From contig NC_013037.1 of NCBI RefSeq assembly GCF_000023125.1, positions 1,054,001 to 1,118,000 on the forward strand: a stretch of DNA of 64,000 bases, read 5' to 3'. The notes beneath the pieces were generated by a model. The model saw only the letters and a list, made by a program, of their open reading frames with translations, searched no databases and was not told the DNA's origin. The translations under genes and the position numbers were made by a program. Position 1 is the stretch's first letter. The number at the start of each line of letters is the position of its first letter. Source of the stretch: Dyadobacter fermentans DSM 18053. Its GTDB lineage: Bacteria; Bacteroidota; Bacteroidia; Cytophagales; Spirosomataceae. Below are positions 17,472 to 26,606 of the stretch, in pieces.

Positions 17472-18257
17472 ATGAAGATAGCGACCTACAATATCAACGG
17501 CGTTAACGGGCGCTTACCGGTTCTGTTAAAATGGCTCGAAGAAGCTAAGCCCGACGTTGTGTGCTTGCAAGAATTGAAAGCGCCGCAAGACAAGTTTCCG
17601 GAGCGGGCGCTGTTGGACGCAGGATACAATTCCATTTGGCATGGGCAAAAAATGTGGAACGGGGTTGCGATACTTTCAAAGGATCTACCAATTCAAGAAG
17701 TCCGAAACTCACTTCCGGGCGATGACAGTGATTTGCATAGCCGGTACATTGAAGCTATCGTCGGCAGGATGCTTGTATGTTGCCTTTATTTGCCAAACGG
17801 AAACCCTGCGCCAGGGCCCAAGTTTGATTATAAAATGGCGTGGTTCAAGCGGTTGAAGAAGCACGCGAAGTATCTGTTGTCGGAAGAAGTGCCGGTTGTA
17901 CTGGCAGGTGATTATAATGTCATCCCAAAAGAAAAGGATGTTTACAAACCTGAGCGATGGGTAGATAATGCATTGTTTTTCCCGGAGCCTCGCAAAGCGT
18001 ACAAAGAACTGGTCGGCCAGGGCTGGATCGATTCAATCAGGCATCTGCATCCCGACGAAACGATTTATACTTTCTGGGACTATCTTAGAAATGCGTACGG
18101 ACGAAATGCCGGTCTCCGCTTAGATCATTTACTTTTGAGTCCGCAAATTGCTCCGCGTCTGGTCGCAGCAGGCGTGGACAAGCACGTCCGGGGTTGGGAG
18201 AAGTCCAGCGACCATGCACCTACATGGATTATTTTAGCGGATGAAGAAGAAATGTAG
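17472..18257 (+). CDS. xth: Exodeoxyribonuclease III
   Basis: 261 residues of the ExoIII/AP-endonuclease family, which repairs abasic sites and 3' blocked ends. Seen: IATYNINGVNGR (N7-type metal site), CLQELKAPQ (catalytic Glu), GDYNVIP (Asp and Asn), and the closing SSDHAPTWI with the catalytic His. Length is standard. It is followed 8 bases later by an AraC gene. Confidence 0.95.
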   Translation: MKIATYNINGVNGRLPVLLKWLEEAKPDVVCLQELKAPQDKFPERALLDAGYNSIWHGQKMWNGVAILSKDLPIQEVRNSLPGDDSDLHSRYIEAIVGRMLVCCLYLPNGNPAPGPKFDYKMAWFKRLKKHAKYLLSEEVPVVLAGDYNVIPKEKDVYKPERWVDNALFFPEPRKAYKELVGQGWIDSIRHLHPDETIYTFWDYLRNAYGRNAGLRLDHLLLSPQIAPRLVAAGVDKHVRGWEKSSDHAPTWIILADEEEM

Positions 18258-18265
18258 ATTTCAAA

Positions 18266-19138
18266 ATGAATACTTACTACTTGCCTGATGATCTTTTAGA
18301 TGATGGTCCATCGCGGCCGGACGAGGTCGTGATCCGTTTTTACAATTCCGATCGCGATTCAGTCAAAAACAGGATTGTCCTCAATCAGAATATGATTAAC
18401 GTTCTTGTTAGCGGAACGAAGACGATCATTTATCCGGATGCGACGGCAGTTGTTCAGGCTGGCGAGCTGGTTGTCCTGTCTACCGGGAATGTGCTTACAT
18501 CCGAGCTGCTTGCCGGGAGGGATCTGTTCACAAGTGTTCTCTTTTATTTTAGCAATGAAGTGTTTAACCGTTTCCTGATCAAATATGAGCATTTAATAAA
18601 AGGCAATACTCCGACAGCAAGCAGGCAGCCTTTTTTGATTTTCAAACAGGACAGCTTTATAAGCCACTTCATTACGTCGCTGATGTCCTTGCTCAGCAAT
18701 GGCGGTAAGCTACCCGCCGAAGTCCGGCAACTTCGGATCGAAGAGTTGTTGTTATATATGCTTCATGCTGATCCTCAAAAGTTTCATTCCATTCAAATCA
18801 TCACCCGCGACAAACAACAATTGCAGATCAAGAAAGTGGTCGAAAGTCAGATCGGTAAGCCGACTACGGTGGATGACCTGGCATTCCTGTGCCACATGAG
18901 CACTTCGACATTCAAAAGGAAGTTTAACGAGATCTATCAAACATCACCTCAAAAATGGCTGCTCGCCAAAAGGCTCGAACTGGCCGCCGACTTATTGAGA
19001 TCTTACGATGAAAGCCCTTCCGGCATTTATATGAAAGTGGGTTATCAAAATCATTCAAGCTTTTCGGAAGCATTCCGGAACCACTTTGGCAGCACGCCCA
19101 GCGACTACCAGCAAATGCATTTGAACGTTTCGCCGTAG
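18266..19138 (+). CDS. AraC-family transcriptional regulator
   Basis: 290 residues: N-terminal cupin-type half (about 20-150) and C-terminal AraC helix-turn-helix pair (about 190-285; TVDDLAFLCHMSTSTFKRKF and NHSSFSEAFRNHFGSTPSDY). It differs from the two paralogous AraC genes at 5566 and 25798. Possibly controls the ester cyclase-like gene 70 bases downstream. Confidence 0.92.
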   Translation: MNTYYLPDDLLDDGPSRPDEVVIRFYNSDRDSVKNRIVLNQNMINVLVSGTKTIIYPDATAVVQAGELVVLSTGNVLTSELLAGRDLFTSVLFYFSNEVFNRFLIKYEHLIKGNTPTASRQPFLIFKQDSFISHFITSLMSLLSNGGKLPAEVRQLRIEELLLYMLHADPQKFHSIQIITRDKQQLQIKKVVESQIGKPTTVDDLAFLCHMSTSTFKRKFNEIYQTSPQKWLLAKRLELAADLLRSYDESPSGIYMKVGYQNHSSFSEAFRNHFGSTPSDYQQMHLNVSP

Positions 19139-19209
19139 ATCTTGGCCTTCTATCCCTAACACCCTCGCCGGCTGCAATGGTACTTTTGGGTCATCAAATA
19201 AACATAGCA

Positions 19210-19626
19210 ATGATGGAAACAATGACCGAAAACAAAGCAGTCGTCCGCCGCTTCAACGAGGAAGTAATCGCCGAAGGTAATCTTGAAAGCTTCAAGGAGT
19301 TGATGGACGAACAATTTATCAATCGCTCTGCACCTGAGGGTATGGATAACGGCCCGGCAGGTATGATTTACTTTTTCAATGAAATTCTCCGCCCTGCAAT
19401 GCCAGATATCCATGTGACAATCCACCAGCAGGTTGCCGAAGGCGACTTGGTTACAACGCGAAAAACGATTAGCGGAACCCAAACCGGAGCCCTCTTAGGT
19501 ATTCCGGCGACGGGTCGGGCGGTTAACATTGACGTGATTGATATCGTCAGGGTAAAAGACGGCAAGTATTTTGAACACTGGGGGATCACCTCGCTCCCGG
19601 AGGTATTATCTCAACTTCAAAACTAG
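19210..19626 (+). CDS. SnoaL-like ester cyclase-family protein
   Basis: About 138 residues of the NTF2-like fold used by SnoaL polyketide cyclases and many uncharacterised relatives. Seen: NKAVVRRFNEEVIAEGNLE at the start, then FINRSAPEG, and the closing DGKYFEHWGITS with the typical His-Trp. Three clustered ATGs (19210, 19213, 19222) fit the family length better than an upstream one at 19177. Substrate unknown. A strong hairpin follows. Confidence 0.85.
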   Translation: MMETMTENKAVVRRFNEEVIAEGNLESFKELMDEQFINRSAPEGMDNGPAGMIYFFNEILRPAMPDIHVTIHQQVAEGDLVTTRKTISGTQTGALLGIPATGRAVNIDVIDIVRVKDGKYFEHWGITSLPEVLSQLQN

Positions 19627-19647
19627 GGTACCTTCAACCAGCATTTG

Positions 19648-19692
19648 AACTCCTGCTAGCGTTCGGAAACGGACCGTCGGCGGGAGTTTCTG
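19648..19692 (+). terminator. Long hairpin, probable terminator after the SnoaL-like gene
   Basis: Outer arms AACTCCTGC and GCGGGAGTT pair with one wobble; inner arms GTTCG/CGGAC close over GAAA. A short T-rich run follows. The poor T-run makes a weak terminator. Confidence 0.5.
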
Positions 19693-19787
19693 TTTAGCAT
19701 ATGCTTGCACAATCCTGGGAAAATTCTCCTTAGGATCGTTTCAGGGGCGTTTTATAAATTTGGAACATCAAAATTTAAATCCAAAAC

Positions 19788-20066
19788 ATGATGAACGCGA
19801 AAGAACTGGCAAGTGTGTATGATACCATCATGAGTATCCCCGGCATGAATGACCCGATCAAGATCGACCTGAAAATCAGCAGGCGAAACGTCTTGCTATT
19901 GAGCCAGGCAATTAACAAAGCTTTGTCGTCGGAGGCATCTGCCGACTCAGTAAACTTGATTGACATTTGTTCTCCCGAATCGAAGGAGGAATTGACGGCA
20001 TTTTCTACTGAATGCTTGCACAAGTCCGGGTTGAATGAACTGAATGACCGGCTTTCCAAACTTTGA
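19788..20066 (+). CDS. Hypothetical protein, 92 aa
   Basis: No recognised domain. Charged and helical, with no membrane segment; the middle reads KIDLKISRRNVLLLSQAIN. Two adjacent ATGs at 19788 and 19791. Monocistronic between a terminator hairpin and a promoter-bearing gap. Confidence 0.6.
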   Translation: MMNAKELASVYDTIMSIPGMNDPIKIDLKISRRNVLLLSQAINKALSSEASADSVNLIDICSPESKEELTAFSTECLHKSGLNELNDRLSKL

Positions 20067-20139
20067 CCTCAGAGTATGAAATTTTCAAATGCTAATCGAA
20101 GTTTGGTGGCCCACAGCGAAAATTTAATGTGTCTGTGAC

Positions 20140-20170
20140 TTGAGTCTATGCATAGAAAAAGATACTTTTG
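20140..20170 (+). promoter_or_regulatory. Bacteroidota-type promoter (TTG, TAnnTTTG)
   Basis: TTG at 20140-20142 and TACTTTTG at 20163-20170 are 20 bases apart, matching the -33/-7 promoter of the Bacteroidota primary sigma factor. This puts the transcript start near 20175-20180 and favours the ATG at 20233 over 20182 for the next gene. Confidence 0.6.
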
Positions 20171-20232
20171 AGATCATGTAAATGATACTGAAAATATCTT
20201 CAAGCTTTCTTCATCAACAAACTTCTAATATC

Positions 20233-20808
20233 ATGGACTCAGCGCTTCAAACAACCGACAAGGAGATATTTCGGATAATTGGTATCTCTGATGCCGACTT
20301 TGACAAAATCGGTAATTCTGATTGGATTTGGTTGGTCTACCCGTTTGAAACTGGGGCTGGGAGGCCTGTGGCAGCTTTCTCCGAATTTGCAAGTGCTTTC
20401 AAGCTGGCGTGCCGGTTAAACGATTTCGTTGAAGGTGGTATGGGGGTTAAGCCAATTCTCAGAACTGACACCGATATCGAGCTTGACCGATATCATCAAC
20501 TTATTGAGGTAGGCATGACACCTTTTCTGATCCGTTTGAAAAGCCAGGGAGGCGAATTGGAAGTGATTGATGGGGTCAGTAATAATCTGGATGAAATCAG
20601 CCTGGAAAACGATATTTCGGAGCTCGTGACAAATTTGAAATTCAGAAGGAGGATTGGTTGGGAGTTTGATCTCGTTGGAACGTTTTGGGCTCCGAGCCGT
20701 CGACTAGCGATCAAAAAGGCTAGGACATTCAGTGCAATGATTTCCGAATTACAGGACCGAGTGCCGGGAGTGTTTGAGAAGGAAATTCTGTCTTACAGTC
20801 ATTCGTAA
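20233..20808 (+). CDS. Hypothetical protein, 191 aa
   Basis: Not recognised. An alpha/beta-looking soluble protein; distinctive stretches are DWIWLVYPFETGAG and RRRIGWEFDLVGTFWAP. The start is set by the promoter at 20140-20170; an ATG at 20182 would leave almost no leader. No signal peptide. No informative neighbours. Confidence 0.6.
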   Translation: MDSALQTTDKEIFRIIGISDADFDKIGNSDWIWLVYPFETGAGRPVAAFSEFASAFKLACRLNDFVEGGMGVKPILRTDTDIELDRYHQLIEVGMTPFLIRLKSQGGELEVIDGVSNNLDEISLENDISELVTNLKFRRRIGWEFDLVGTFWAPSRRLAIKKARTFSAMISELQDRVPGVFEKEILSYSHS

Positions 20809-20821
20809 GTTTAAATTATGG

Positions 20822-21325
20822 TCAATTCCGCTTCTTCTCCCAATCATTGCGGTCGAGTTGGTAGACCGCGCAAAAGTCCTCATCGAAAGTGCGGTTTTCA
20901 ACAAAAGAAAAGCCCAGCTTTTCATAAAACTTTCTGGCTCTCACATTGGAAGCAAGAGGATCGATAATAATTGCCGTCACTTCGGGCGATGCGAAACAAC
21001 GGGCAATGGCCTGACGCATCATCTCGGTGCCATAACTTTTACCGAGGTCACTAGCCTCGCCGATCCAAATGTCTATTGCGCGCAGGTTTGCAGGGACATC
21101 GCCCCAATAGTGGCTATCTTCCAGCAAAGGATCGATAATTTGTACAAAACCAATTGGCCGACCGTCCAACTCGGCAATGAGTTGCTCGCGCCATGGAGGG
21201 GAACGCAGCAGTTCGGTCTCCCATCCCCAATCGTCGTTCGGATCGGAAGCAACCGTATGAGGTTGCTCGTCCCAATGTTGTAGCAATGTCAGGTCATCAA
21301 CTGTTGCGGCTCGGAAATCAATCAT
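20822..21325 (-). CDS. GNAT acetyltransferase, AAC(6')-like
   Basis: 167 residues. The pattern (FRAATVDDLTLLQHW at the start, DIWIGEASDLGKSYGTEMMRQAI in the middle, SNVRARKFYEKLGF near the end) is that of the Acetyltransf_8 group containing aminoglycoside 6'-N-acetyltransferases and siderophore-type acetyltransferases. Whether it confers resistance cannot be told from sequence. It stands alone and converges on the preceding gene. Confidence 0.88.
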   Translation of the reverse strand: MIDFRAATVDDLTLLQHWDEQPHTVASDPNDDWGWETELLRSPPWREQLIAELDGRPIGFVQIIDPLLEDSHYWGDVPANLRAIDIWIGEASDLGKSYGTEMMRQAIARCFASPEVTAIIIDPLASNVRARKFYEKLGFSFVENRTFDEDFCAVYQLDRNDWEKKRN

Positions 21326-21409
21326 TCTGGGTTCTGTTTGCTTTTAGTATCTCGACATAGCCTTTGCCAATATACATCCTTCTGGCAGAGTATTTTATAT
21401 AGAAGCTGT

Positions 21410-21787
21410 ATGAAAACACTATTCGGAATAATGATGATCGCAATCATTGCAGCTGAGTCTCCGCGCCAAGTTTTACTTTTCTACACAAATAGCGGTTTAG
21501 AAAAGCAGAAATCGCAGATGGCGATCCTGAATGCGCGTCGAAAAGACATTCGGGAGCGTGATATCCAGGTATCCCAATATTCATCCACCCGGAACGATTT
21601 GTCCGAATGGAAAAAGTGGGACGTCGATAGTGTCAATGCATTCACTTTCATATTAGTAGGCCGTGACGGAGGCGAGAAGTTGAGGTCGAGTGAAGTGGTG
21701 AGTGCTGAGAAGCTATTTGGGCTGATTGATGCGATGCCGATGCGAAAAGATGAGATGAGGAGAAATGAAAACAATAAGCCCAGGTAG
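21410..21787 (+). CDS. DUF4174-like secreted or membrane-anchored protein
   Basis: 125 residues from the ATG at 21410. A short hydrophobic N-terminus (LFGIMMIAIIAAE) acts as signal or anchor. The body (QVLLFYTNSGLEKQKSQM, later FTFILVGRDGGEKLRS) fits the thioredoxin-like DUF4174 domain. The family is uncharacterised; an export site and a thiol-independent thioredoxin-like fold are all that can be proposed. It ends 6 bases before the next gene. Confidence 0.65.
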   Translation: MKTLFGIMMIAIIAAESPRQVLLFYTNSGLEKQKSQMAILNARRKDIRERDIQVSQYSSTRNDLSEWKKWDVDSVNAFTFILVGRDGGEKLRSSEVVSAEKLFGLIDAMPMRKDEMRRNENNKPR

Positions 21788-21793
21788 GAACGA

Positions 21794-22291
21794 ATGGGTA
21801 AGCGACGACCAAAAGAAACTCCATCTTACTTAAACTTTGACGAGGAAGCTTATTCATGGAAACCCGATGTCGACTATAAAAAGTACCCGGAGCTGTACCG
21901 CGTCGGCAGAGGCGAGCAGGGTGTTTTGATTTGCGAGCCTTACAAATCGGAAATCGGCCAGTTCTGGCGATTTAAGACCGAGGCTATTGCAGAGGAAAGC
22001 AGCAGCAAGATTTATGACCTCTTTCTTGGTTATGTGAACAAACAAGATTTTGTAGGTGCCGATATGGCCCGCAAATACCTGCAAATGGGTTTTACCCGCG
22101 CCCGGCGTTACGCCAACTATAGAGGCGGTAAGAAGTATGATAAGGAGAATGAGTATCAGCTTTTAGAGAGGGGGACGGGTCAAAAGGAAAAAGCGGAAGC
22201 TGCCGAAGTGTTTTATGTAAAGTGGAAGCTGGCGGAAAGCAACGAAATTTACGCCCAGATGAAGCAGTATTGGAAGAAGAGAATTGGATGA
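21794..22291 (+). CDS. DUF4385 family protein
   Basis: 165 residues. It matches the DUF4385 pattern (FDEEAYSWKPDVDYKKYPELYRVGRGEQG, split here as FDEEAYSW and YPELYRVGRGEQG; then GFTRARRYANYRGGKKY). Small cytoplasmic protein seen in many bacteria and some phages, function unknown. Probably co-transcribed with the preceding gene. Confidence 0.85.
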   Translation: MGKRRPKETPSYLNFDEEAYSWKPDVDYKKYPELYRVGRGEQGVLICEPYKSEIGQFWRFKTEAIAEESSSKIYDLFLGYVNKQDFVGADMARKYLQMGFTRARRYANYRGGKKYDKENEYQLLERGTGQKEKAEAAEVFYVKWKLAESNEIYAQMKQYWKKRIG

Positions 22292-22401
22292 GCTTTTGCA
22301 AATCTTGATACCAACATTTCTATAGACGCATTTGTCTCTGCTCGAATTCCAGACAAGCTTGCATCAACTTAATATTTAGAATTACGCACCGTTTCAGGCT
22401 T

Positions 22402-23739
22402 TTACCATTTTTGGCTCCAAAGTCGCGGAGCGAAAGATATCATTAAATAACTCCAAACCGGCACCTTCCCAGAATCCGGAACTTTGTTGAGCAGTTCTAT
22501 GCGTTTATCAGCAATTGTAAAAGAAAACCCGTAAATGATTTCCACGGCTTTGACCGGTTTGTAGTTTAAGGACAGATCACTTTCAAATCCCAGATAAGTC
22601 CCATCGATCGCCCGTTCGCCGGAGAGCAACGGATATTGCGAGTGAAATAAATGGGAATCCGCCCGAAGAGACAGCTTCTTACCGGCCTGATGAATGATGA
22701 ACAAATAGGGATTAACCAGACCTTTGTCGTTCACATCAGCAGGGAACCGGGTAAACAAATTCATATTGCCCATGAACTTCCAAGCCACACCATAAAGCGG
22801 CACAAAAGACGCCGACACATTACCCGGAGTTCTGCTATTACTTCCACTTAGTATTTCAGCGCCCAGCCGAAACAATGTTTTGCCGGTGTTCGCGCTCACT
22901 TCGGGCTGGATGTAATAGGCCCTGATCTTTTTTGACGCCGCATTTTGCCCGTATTGGTAGTACGCATTCACCGTTGCATAAAACCACTGTTTGCTGTATT
23001 CCAATCGCCCGCCATTGGTGACGCGCTGATAGTATTGCTGATCACCAGTTGCCCGACGGAATACATCCAGGGCATTGATGGTTGTCAGAGTAAACTGGTT
23101 TGTCAGTTTATGTTTGAGATGGTGGACAAACAAATATTTATAAGTATGCGCAGCAACGGGTGAAAATGCGGGATCAAAACGTTTGGCATACGGCCTGGTA
23201 AAGGCAATAGTCAAATCTGTTTCGAACTTCTTTTTGTAAAGGAAACGGATTCCCTCATGCGAGCGGCTTTGCTGTCCCCAAGGGGCTGCGGAAAATATTC
23301 GACCGTTGTCGAGCGATAATGCCTGCCTGCCAATCCGAACAGAAAGGTACTTTGAAACGCTAGGCTCTGCATATGCCTCGAAAAAATTCAGGTTGCCTAC
23401 CTCGGAGAATCGACCAGATTTACCCCAAACATGGATTTCCTGTGGAGAGGCGTGGAGCCTGAGGTGATTTGTACGGTATGTAATGCTAAGACGATTTCGC
23501 TGTGTTGCGAATAATTCCGGCATGACGGTATCGGCAGGCGTCCACATGAAATTATCGCGGTATTCAGCTCGTGGTCGCACTTCGAAGTCGATTATCAGTT
23601 CGCGACTTAAAGTGTCACCAGATTGTGCATATAGACTGCTGCCAATGGAAAGCAGCAAGAGAACTGTTACCAGATATCGATTTCTTCTGATCTGCTTAAA
23701 TTGGGGGCCCACTGAGACTGTTTCTCTTTGAGTGCGCAA
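22402..23739 (-). CDS. Outer-membrane porin-like protein, alginate-export family
   Basis: 445 residues. A signal peptide (hydrophobic YLVTVLLLLSIGSSLYAQ, about 22-39) and alternating beta strands throughout indicate a beta barrel. The stretch SVRIGRQALSLDNGRIFSAA resembles the alginate_exp porin motif. A role in substrate passage across the outer membrane is inferred; the substrate is unknown. No TonB-type features, and it stands alone. Confidence 0.75.
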   Translation of the reverse strand: MRTQRETVSVGPQFKQIRRNRYLVTVLLLLSIGSSLYAQSGDTLSRELIIDFEVRPRAEYRDNFMWTPADTVMPELFATQRNRLSITYRTNHLRLHASPQEIHVWGKSGRFSEVGNLNFFEAYAEPSVSKYLSVRIGRQALSLDNGRIFSAAPWGQQSRSHEGIRFLYKKKFETDLTIAFTRPYAKRFDPAFSPVAAHTYKYLFVHHLKHKLTNQFTLTTINALDVFRRATGDQQYYQRVTNGGRLEYSKQWFYATVNAYYQYGQNAASKKIRAYYIQPEVSANTGKTLFRLGAEILSGSNSRTPGNVSASFVPLYGVAWKFMGNMNLFTRFPADVNDKGLVNPYLFIIHQAGKKLSLRADSHLFHSQYPLLSGERAIDGTYLGFESDLSLNYKPVKAVEIIYGFSFTIADKRIELLNKVPDSGKVPVWSYLMISFAPRLWSQKW

Positions 23740-24038
23740 ACTACTGAAAAGAAATTGACATTGTCTATATTCTAAATAGGATAATTAGGTACCTCGTATG
23801 GTCAGTTGACTGCTATTTTGGGTCATCAACAATGTAAGACCCCCAGTTTCACCCCATCCCCATATCGGCATTGGCTCGTTATCGCTAATACGATCCTGTG
23901 AAATGGTTAATCTGGGGATACCAGAGTTGGACCACGATGGGAAGGAAAAGTTTCTTAAAAAATATAAAAGCAAATTCTGACAACTCCTGACATAAGGCTG
24001 TCACCAGCCGCCGGTAATTTCGTGTAATCATCAAAGAA
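23740..24038. other. Intergenic gap without a recognised gene
   Basis: About 300 bases between the divergent porin and VOC genes. It presumably holds both promoters. No convincing frame, hairpin or repeat was seen. Confidence 0.5.
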
Positions 24039-24581
24039 ATGGAACACATGGAAACCGACAAAACAGTGAATTTGACACCTGAAGGTCGCACAGCCGTAAC
24101 CCCCTGGATTATTTCGCCATCTTCCGAAAAACAGATCGCGTTTATGAGAGATGCATTCGGCGCTAAGGAAGTCCCAAATAGCAGAATCACAAATGCCGAC
24201 GGCTTGATCATCCACGTGGGCGTAAAGATCGGGGATGCGAACATCATGCTTTTCGATGCGCGCAAAGGCTGGCCGCCCACACCGACATTTCTAAATTTGT
24301 ATGTGGCTGATATTGAACAGACATATCAACGGGCAATCGAGCTGGGCGCACAGTCCGTTACAGATGTAACATTATTGTGGTTTGGCGAGAAGGTTTGCCG
24401 GATACTTGATCCGTTTGGTAATTTGTGGTGGCTGAACGAGCGCGTCGAAGACGTCGATTTTACAAATCCCGCCATTGCGGAACGTGCCGCTACGCCGGAG
24501 GCAAAGGCTGGCATCGCATACGTTCAACAAGCGCTCGACGAAGCGTTTCTGGCGCAAAAGGCATTTTTTAAAAATGATTAA
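24039..24581 (+). CDS. VOC-family (glyoxalase/PhnB-like) protein
   Basis: 180 residues with the paired beta-alpha-beta units of the vicinal-oxygen-chelate fold; FLNLYVADIEQTYQRAIELGA and ILDPFGNLWWLNERVEDV are typical of PhnB-like members. Several such proteins bind metal for lyase or dioxygenase reactions; the substrate here is unknown. It may start at the first or second ATG (24039 or 24048). Confidence 0.85.
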   Translation: MEHMETDKTVNLTPEGRTAVTPWIISPSSEKQIAFMRDAFGAKEVPNSRITNADGLIIHVGVKIGDANIMLFDARKGWPPTPTFLNLYVADIEQTYQRAIELGAQSVTDVTLLWFGEKVCRILDPFGNLWWLNERVEDVDFTNPAIAERAATPEAKAGIAYVQQALDEAFLAQKAFFKND

Positions 24582-24632
24582 TGTTGCCCCGTGACTTCTG
24601 CGACATCATTTAGGCTGCACGAAGGATTTCAT

Positions 24633-24673
24633 ATCGACCGTTTGAACAAAGTAAAATCGACCGTCTGAACAAA
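24633..24673. promoter_or_regulatory. 18-bp direct repeat, probable AraC-type operator
   Basis: ATCGACCGTTTGAACAAA (24633-24650) and ATCGACCGTCTGAACAAA (24656-24673) differ at one base and have a 23-bp period. The site lies 47 bases before the SDR gene that precedes an AraC gene, mirroring the site at 8310. Confidence 0.7.
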
Positions 24674-24719
24674 AGCAACTAATCCGGCGCTCCTGAAATT
24701 TGTTTCAAAAAAAGTCAGT

Positions 24720-25745
24720 ATGAAACAAAGCAATTTTCAGGGCGCATTGCAGCAGCCCATTGGCTCAGGGTTTGACAAAAACTCAACGGCGGCAGACGTA
24801 ATCAAAGGAATAGACCTCACCGGAAAAATAGCCATTGTGACAGGCGGGCATTCCGGTCTTGGTCTGGAAATCACTAAAACACTCGCCAGCGCAGGTGCCA
24901 GGGTGATCGTGGCAGCCCGTGACTTTTCAAAAGCCGAAAAGAACCTCTCGCAAATCTCCAACGTGGAACTCGCCGAATTAGAGCTCACCGATGCCGGATC
25001 TGTTGAAAGTTTTGCAGGATCTTTTCTGGCGTCAGAGCGGCCACTGCATTTGTTGTTCAATAATGCAGGCATCATGTGGGTTCCACTGCAACGTGATGCG
25101 AATGGCTACGAAAGCCATTTTGCAACCAACCACCTGGGGCACTTCCATTTAACAGCCAGGCTTTGGCCAGCTTTGAAAAAAGCGAACGGCGCGAGGGTCA
25201 TCAACACTTCTTCCTGGGGGCACCATGCATCTCCCATTGTTTTCGAAGATCCGAATTTTCAAAGCCGGGAATATGATCCGATGCAGGCATATGGTCAGTC
25301 CAAAACAGCGAATGTCTTGTTTGCATTGGAGCTTGATGAGCGTGGAAAGCGATTTGGTGTGCGTTCCTATTCTGCGCATCCCGGCCTGATCCTCACCACC
25401 GATCTAGGGCGTTCGATTACGCCGGACACGATGAAAAAGTTGGGCATGCTTAATGCCGACGGCAACCCAGTACATCGTGAATACACCGGCACTAAAACTG
25501 CCCAGCAGGGAGTGTCGACATTGATCTGGTGCGCCACAAGTCCTCAGCTCATAGATATCGGCGGCGTCTATTGTGAAAACACGGACATTGCTGTGTTAGA
25601 CACAGACTACGATCCTAAGGAAAACTGGGCCTATGACACGTCTAAGATCAAAGGAGTTATGCCTTTCGCCCTCGATGCTGATGCTGCCAGGCAGCTTTGG
25701 TCATTGAGTGAGGAACTAACTCAGGTCAAATTTGACGTTATATGA
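24720..25745 (+). CDS. Short-chain dehydrogenase/reductase
   Basis: 341 residues, longer than a classical SDR owing to about 30 extra N-terminal residues. Cofactor motif TGGHSGLG (about 40-47), NNAGIMW, and catalytic YGQSK are all present; the type is the retinol-dehydrogenase/oxidoreductase group. Followed by a terminator and an AraC gene, and preceded by the 23-bp-period repeats. Confidence 0.92.
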   Translation: MKQSNFQGALQQPIGSGFDKNSTAADVIKGIDLTGKIAIVTGGHSGLGLEITKTLASAGARVIVAARDFSKAEKNLSQISNVELAELELTDAGSVESFAGSFLASERPLHLLFNNAGIMWVPLQRDANGYESHFATNHLGHFHLTARLWPALKKANGARVINTSSWGHHASPIVFEDPNFQSREYDPMQAYGQSKTANVLFALELDERGKRFGVRSYSAHPGLILTTDLGRSITPDTMKKLGMLNADGNPVHREYTGTKTAQQGVSTLIWCATSPQLIDIGGVYCENTDIAVLDTDYDPKENWAYDTSKIKGVMPFALDADAARQLWSLSEELTQVKFDVI

Positions 25746-25753
25746 TTAATGAT

Positions 25754-25787
25754 CGAGGCCGGGCATTTACATCCGGTCTCGCTTTTT
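25754..25787 (+). terminator. Intrinsic terminator after the SDR gene
   Basis: CGAGGCCGG pairs with CCGGTCTCG (one wobble) over a ten-base loop, followed by five T. The next gene therefore probably has its own start. Confidence 0.7.
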
Positions 25788-25797
25788 CAAATTAGAC

Positions 25798-26601
25798 ATG
25801 GCCCAGAGACAAGTAAGTGCATACGCCGAAATGGTTTTGACGTGCAACGAAGACTTCCATTGCACCGGTGAAAAGGTGTTGCAAGAACATGCGTTGCTGC
25901 GTGTTGTCTCCGGCCAATTGACGGTCATTCAGGCAGAAAAATCGACGATCTGTGAGGCAGGGCAAACTTTGCTGTTTCCCAAAAATCAGCTATTCACGCT
26001 TAGCAAGCAATGCTACGATGGCAGGCCTTATAAGTCAGTCATCATTAGCTTACCGACGCAGCTTCTTCGGGCTTTCTATGAAAAAAATACATTGAAAGAC
26101 CTCCGGCCAGCCGAAGCGGAAATACTTAAACTCGATCAGGATGCACTTTTGGACAGCCTTTTTGCATCGATGCTACCATACTTTGACCTAAATAAACCTT
26201 TGCCTGAAAAGTTGGTGGAAATCAAAACTCACGAAGCGATCGAGATCCTGCGCAACGTGAGGCCTGACATTGACGGCATCCTGTCCGATTTCTCCGAACC
26301 CGGGAAAATCAATCTGGCCGATTTTATGGAGAAAAATTATATGTTCAACATATCGCTGGACAAGTTCGCAAGACTTACCGGCCGCAGCCTGACCACATTT
26401 CAGCGTGACTTCAAGAAGGCCTTTGAAATGTCACCCCAGAGGTGGCTTACGAGAAAGCGGCTGGCGCTGGCGCATTACCAACTTTCGGAAAAGAGAAAAA
26501 GGCCGGTCGACGTCTATTTTGAAACCGGCTTTGAAAACTTATCGCATTTTTCCTACGCCTTCAAAAAGCAATTCGGATACCCGCCGACAATGCTGCCATA
26601 A
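25798..26601 (+). CDS. AraC-family transcriptional regulator
   Basis: 267 residues; cupin-type N-terminal domain and AraC double helix-turn-helix (about 170-267; SLDKFARLTGRSLTTFQRDF and FENLSHFSYAFKKQFG). It is a paralogue of the regulator at 5566 over its full length, including the NFEFNISL-type helix before the first HTH. It likely controls the SDR gene upstream through the repeats at 24633. Confidence 0.92.
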   Translation: MAQRQVSAYAEMVLTCNEDFHCTGEKVLQEHALLRVVSGQLTVIQAEKSTICEAGQTLLFPKNQLFTLSKQCYDGRPYKSVIISLPTQLLRAFYEKNTLKDLRPAEAEILKLDQDALLDSLFASMLPYFDLNKPLPEKLVEIKTHEAIEILRNVRPDIDGILSDFSEPGKINLADFMEKNYMFNISLDKFARLTGRSLTTFQRDFKKAFEMSPQRWLTRKRLALAHYQLSEKRKRPVDVYFETGFENLSHFSYAFKKQFGYPPTMLP

Positions 26602-26606
26602 CCAAT

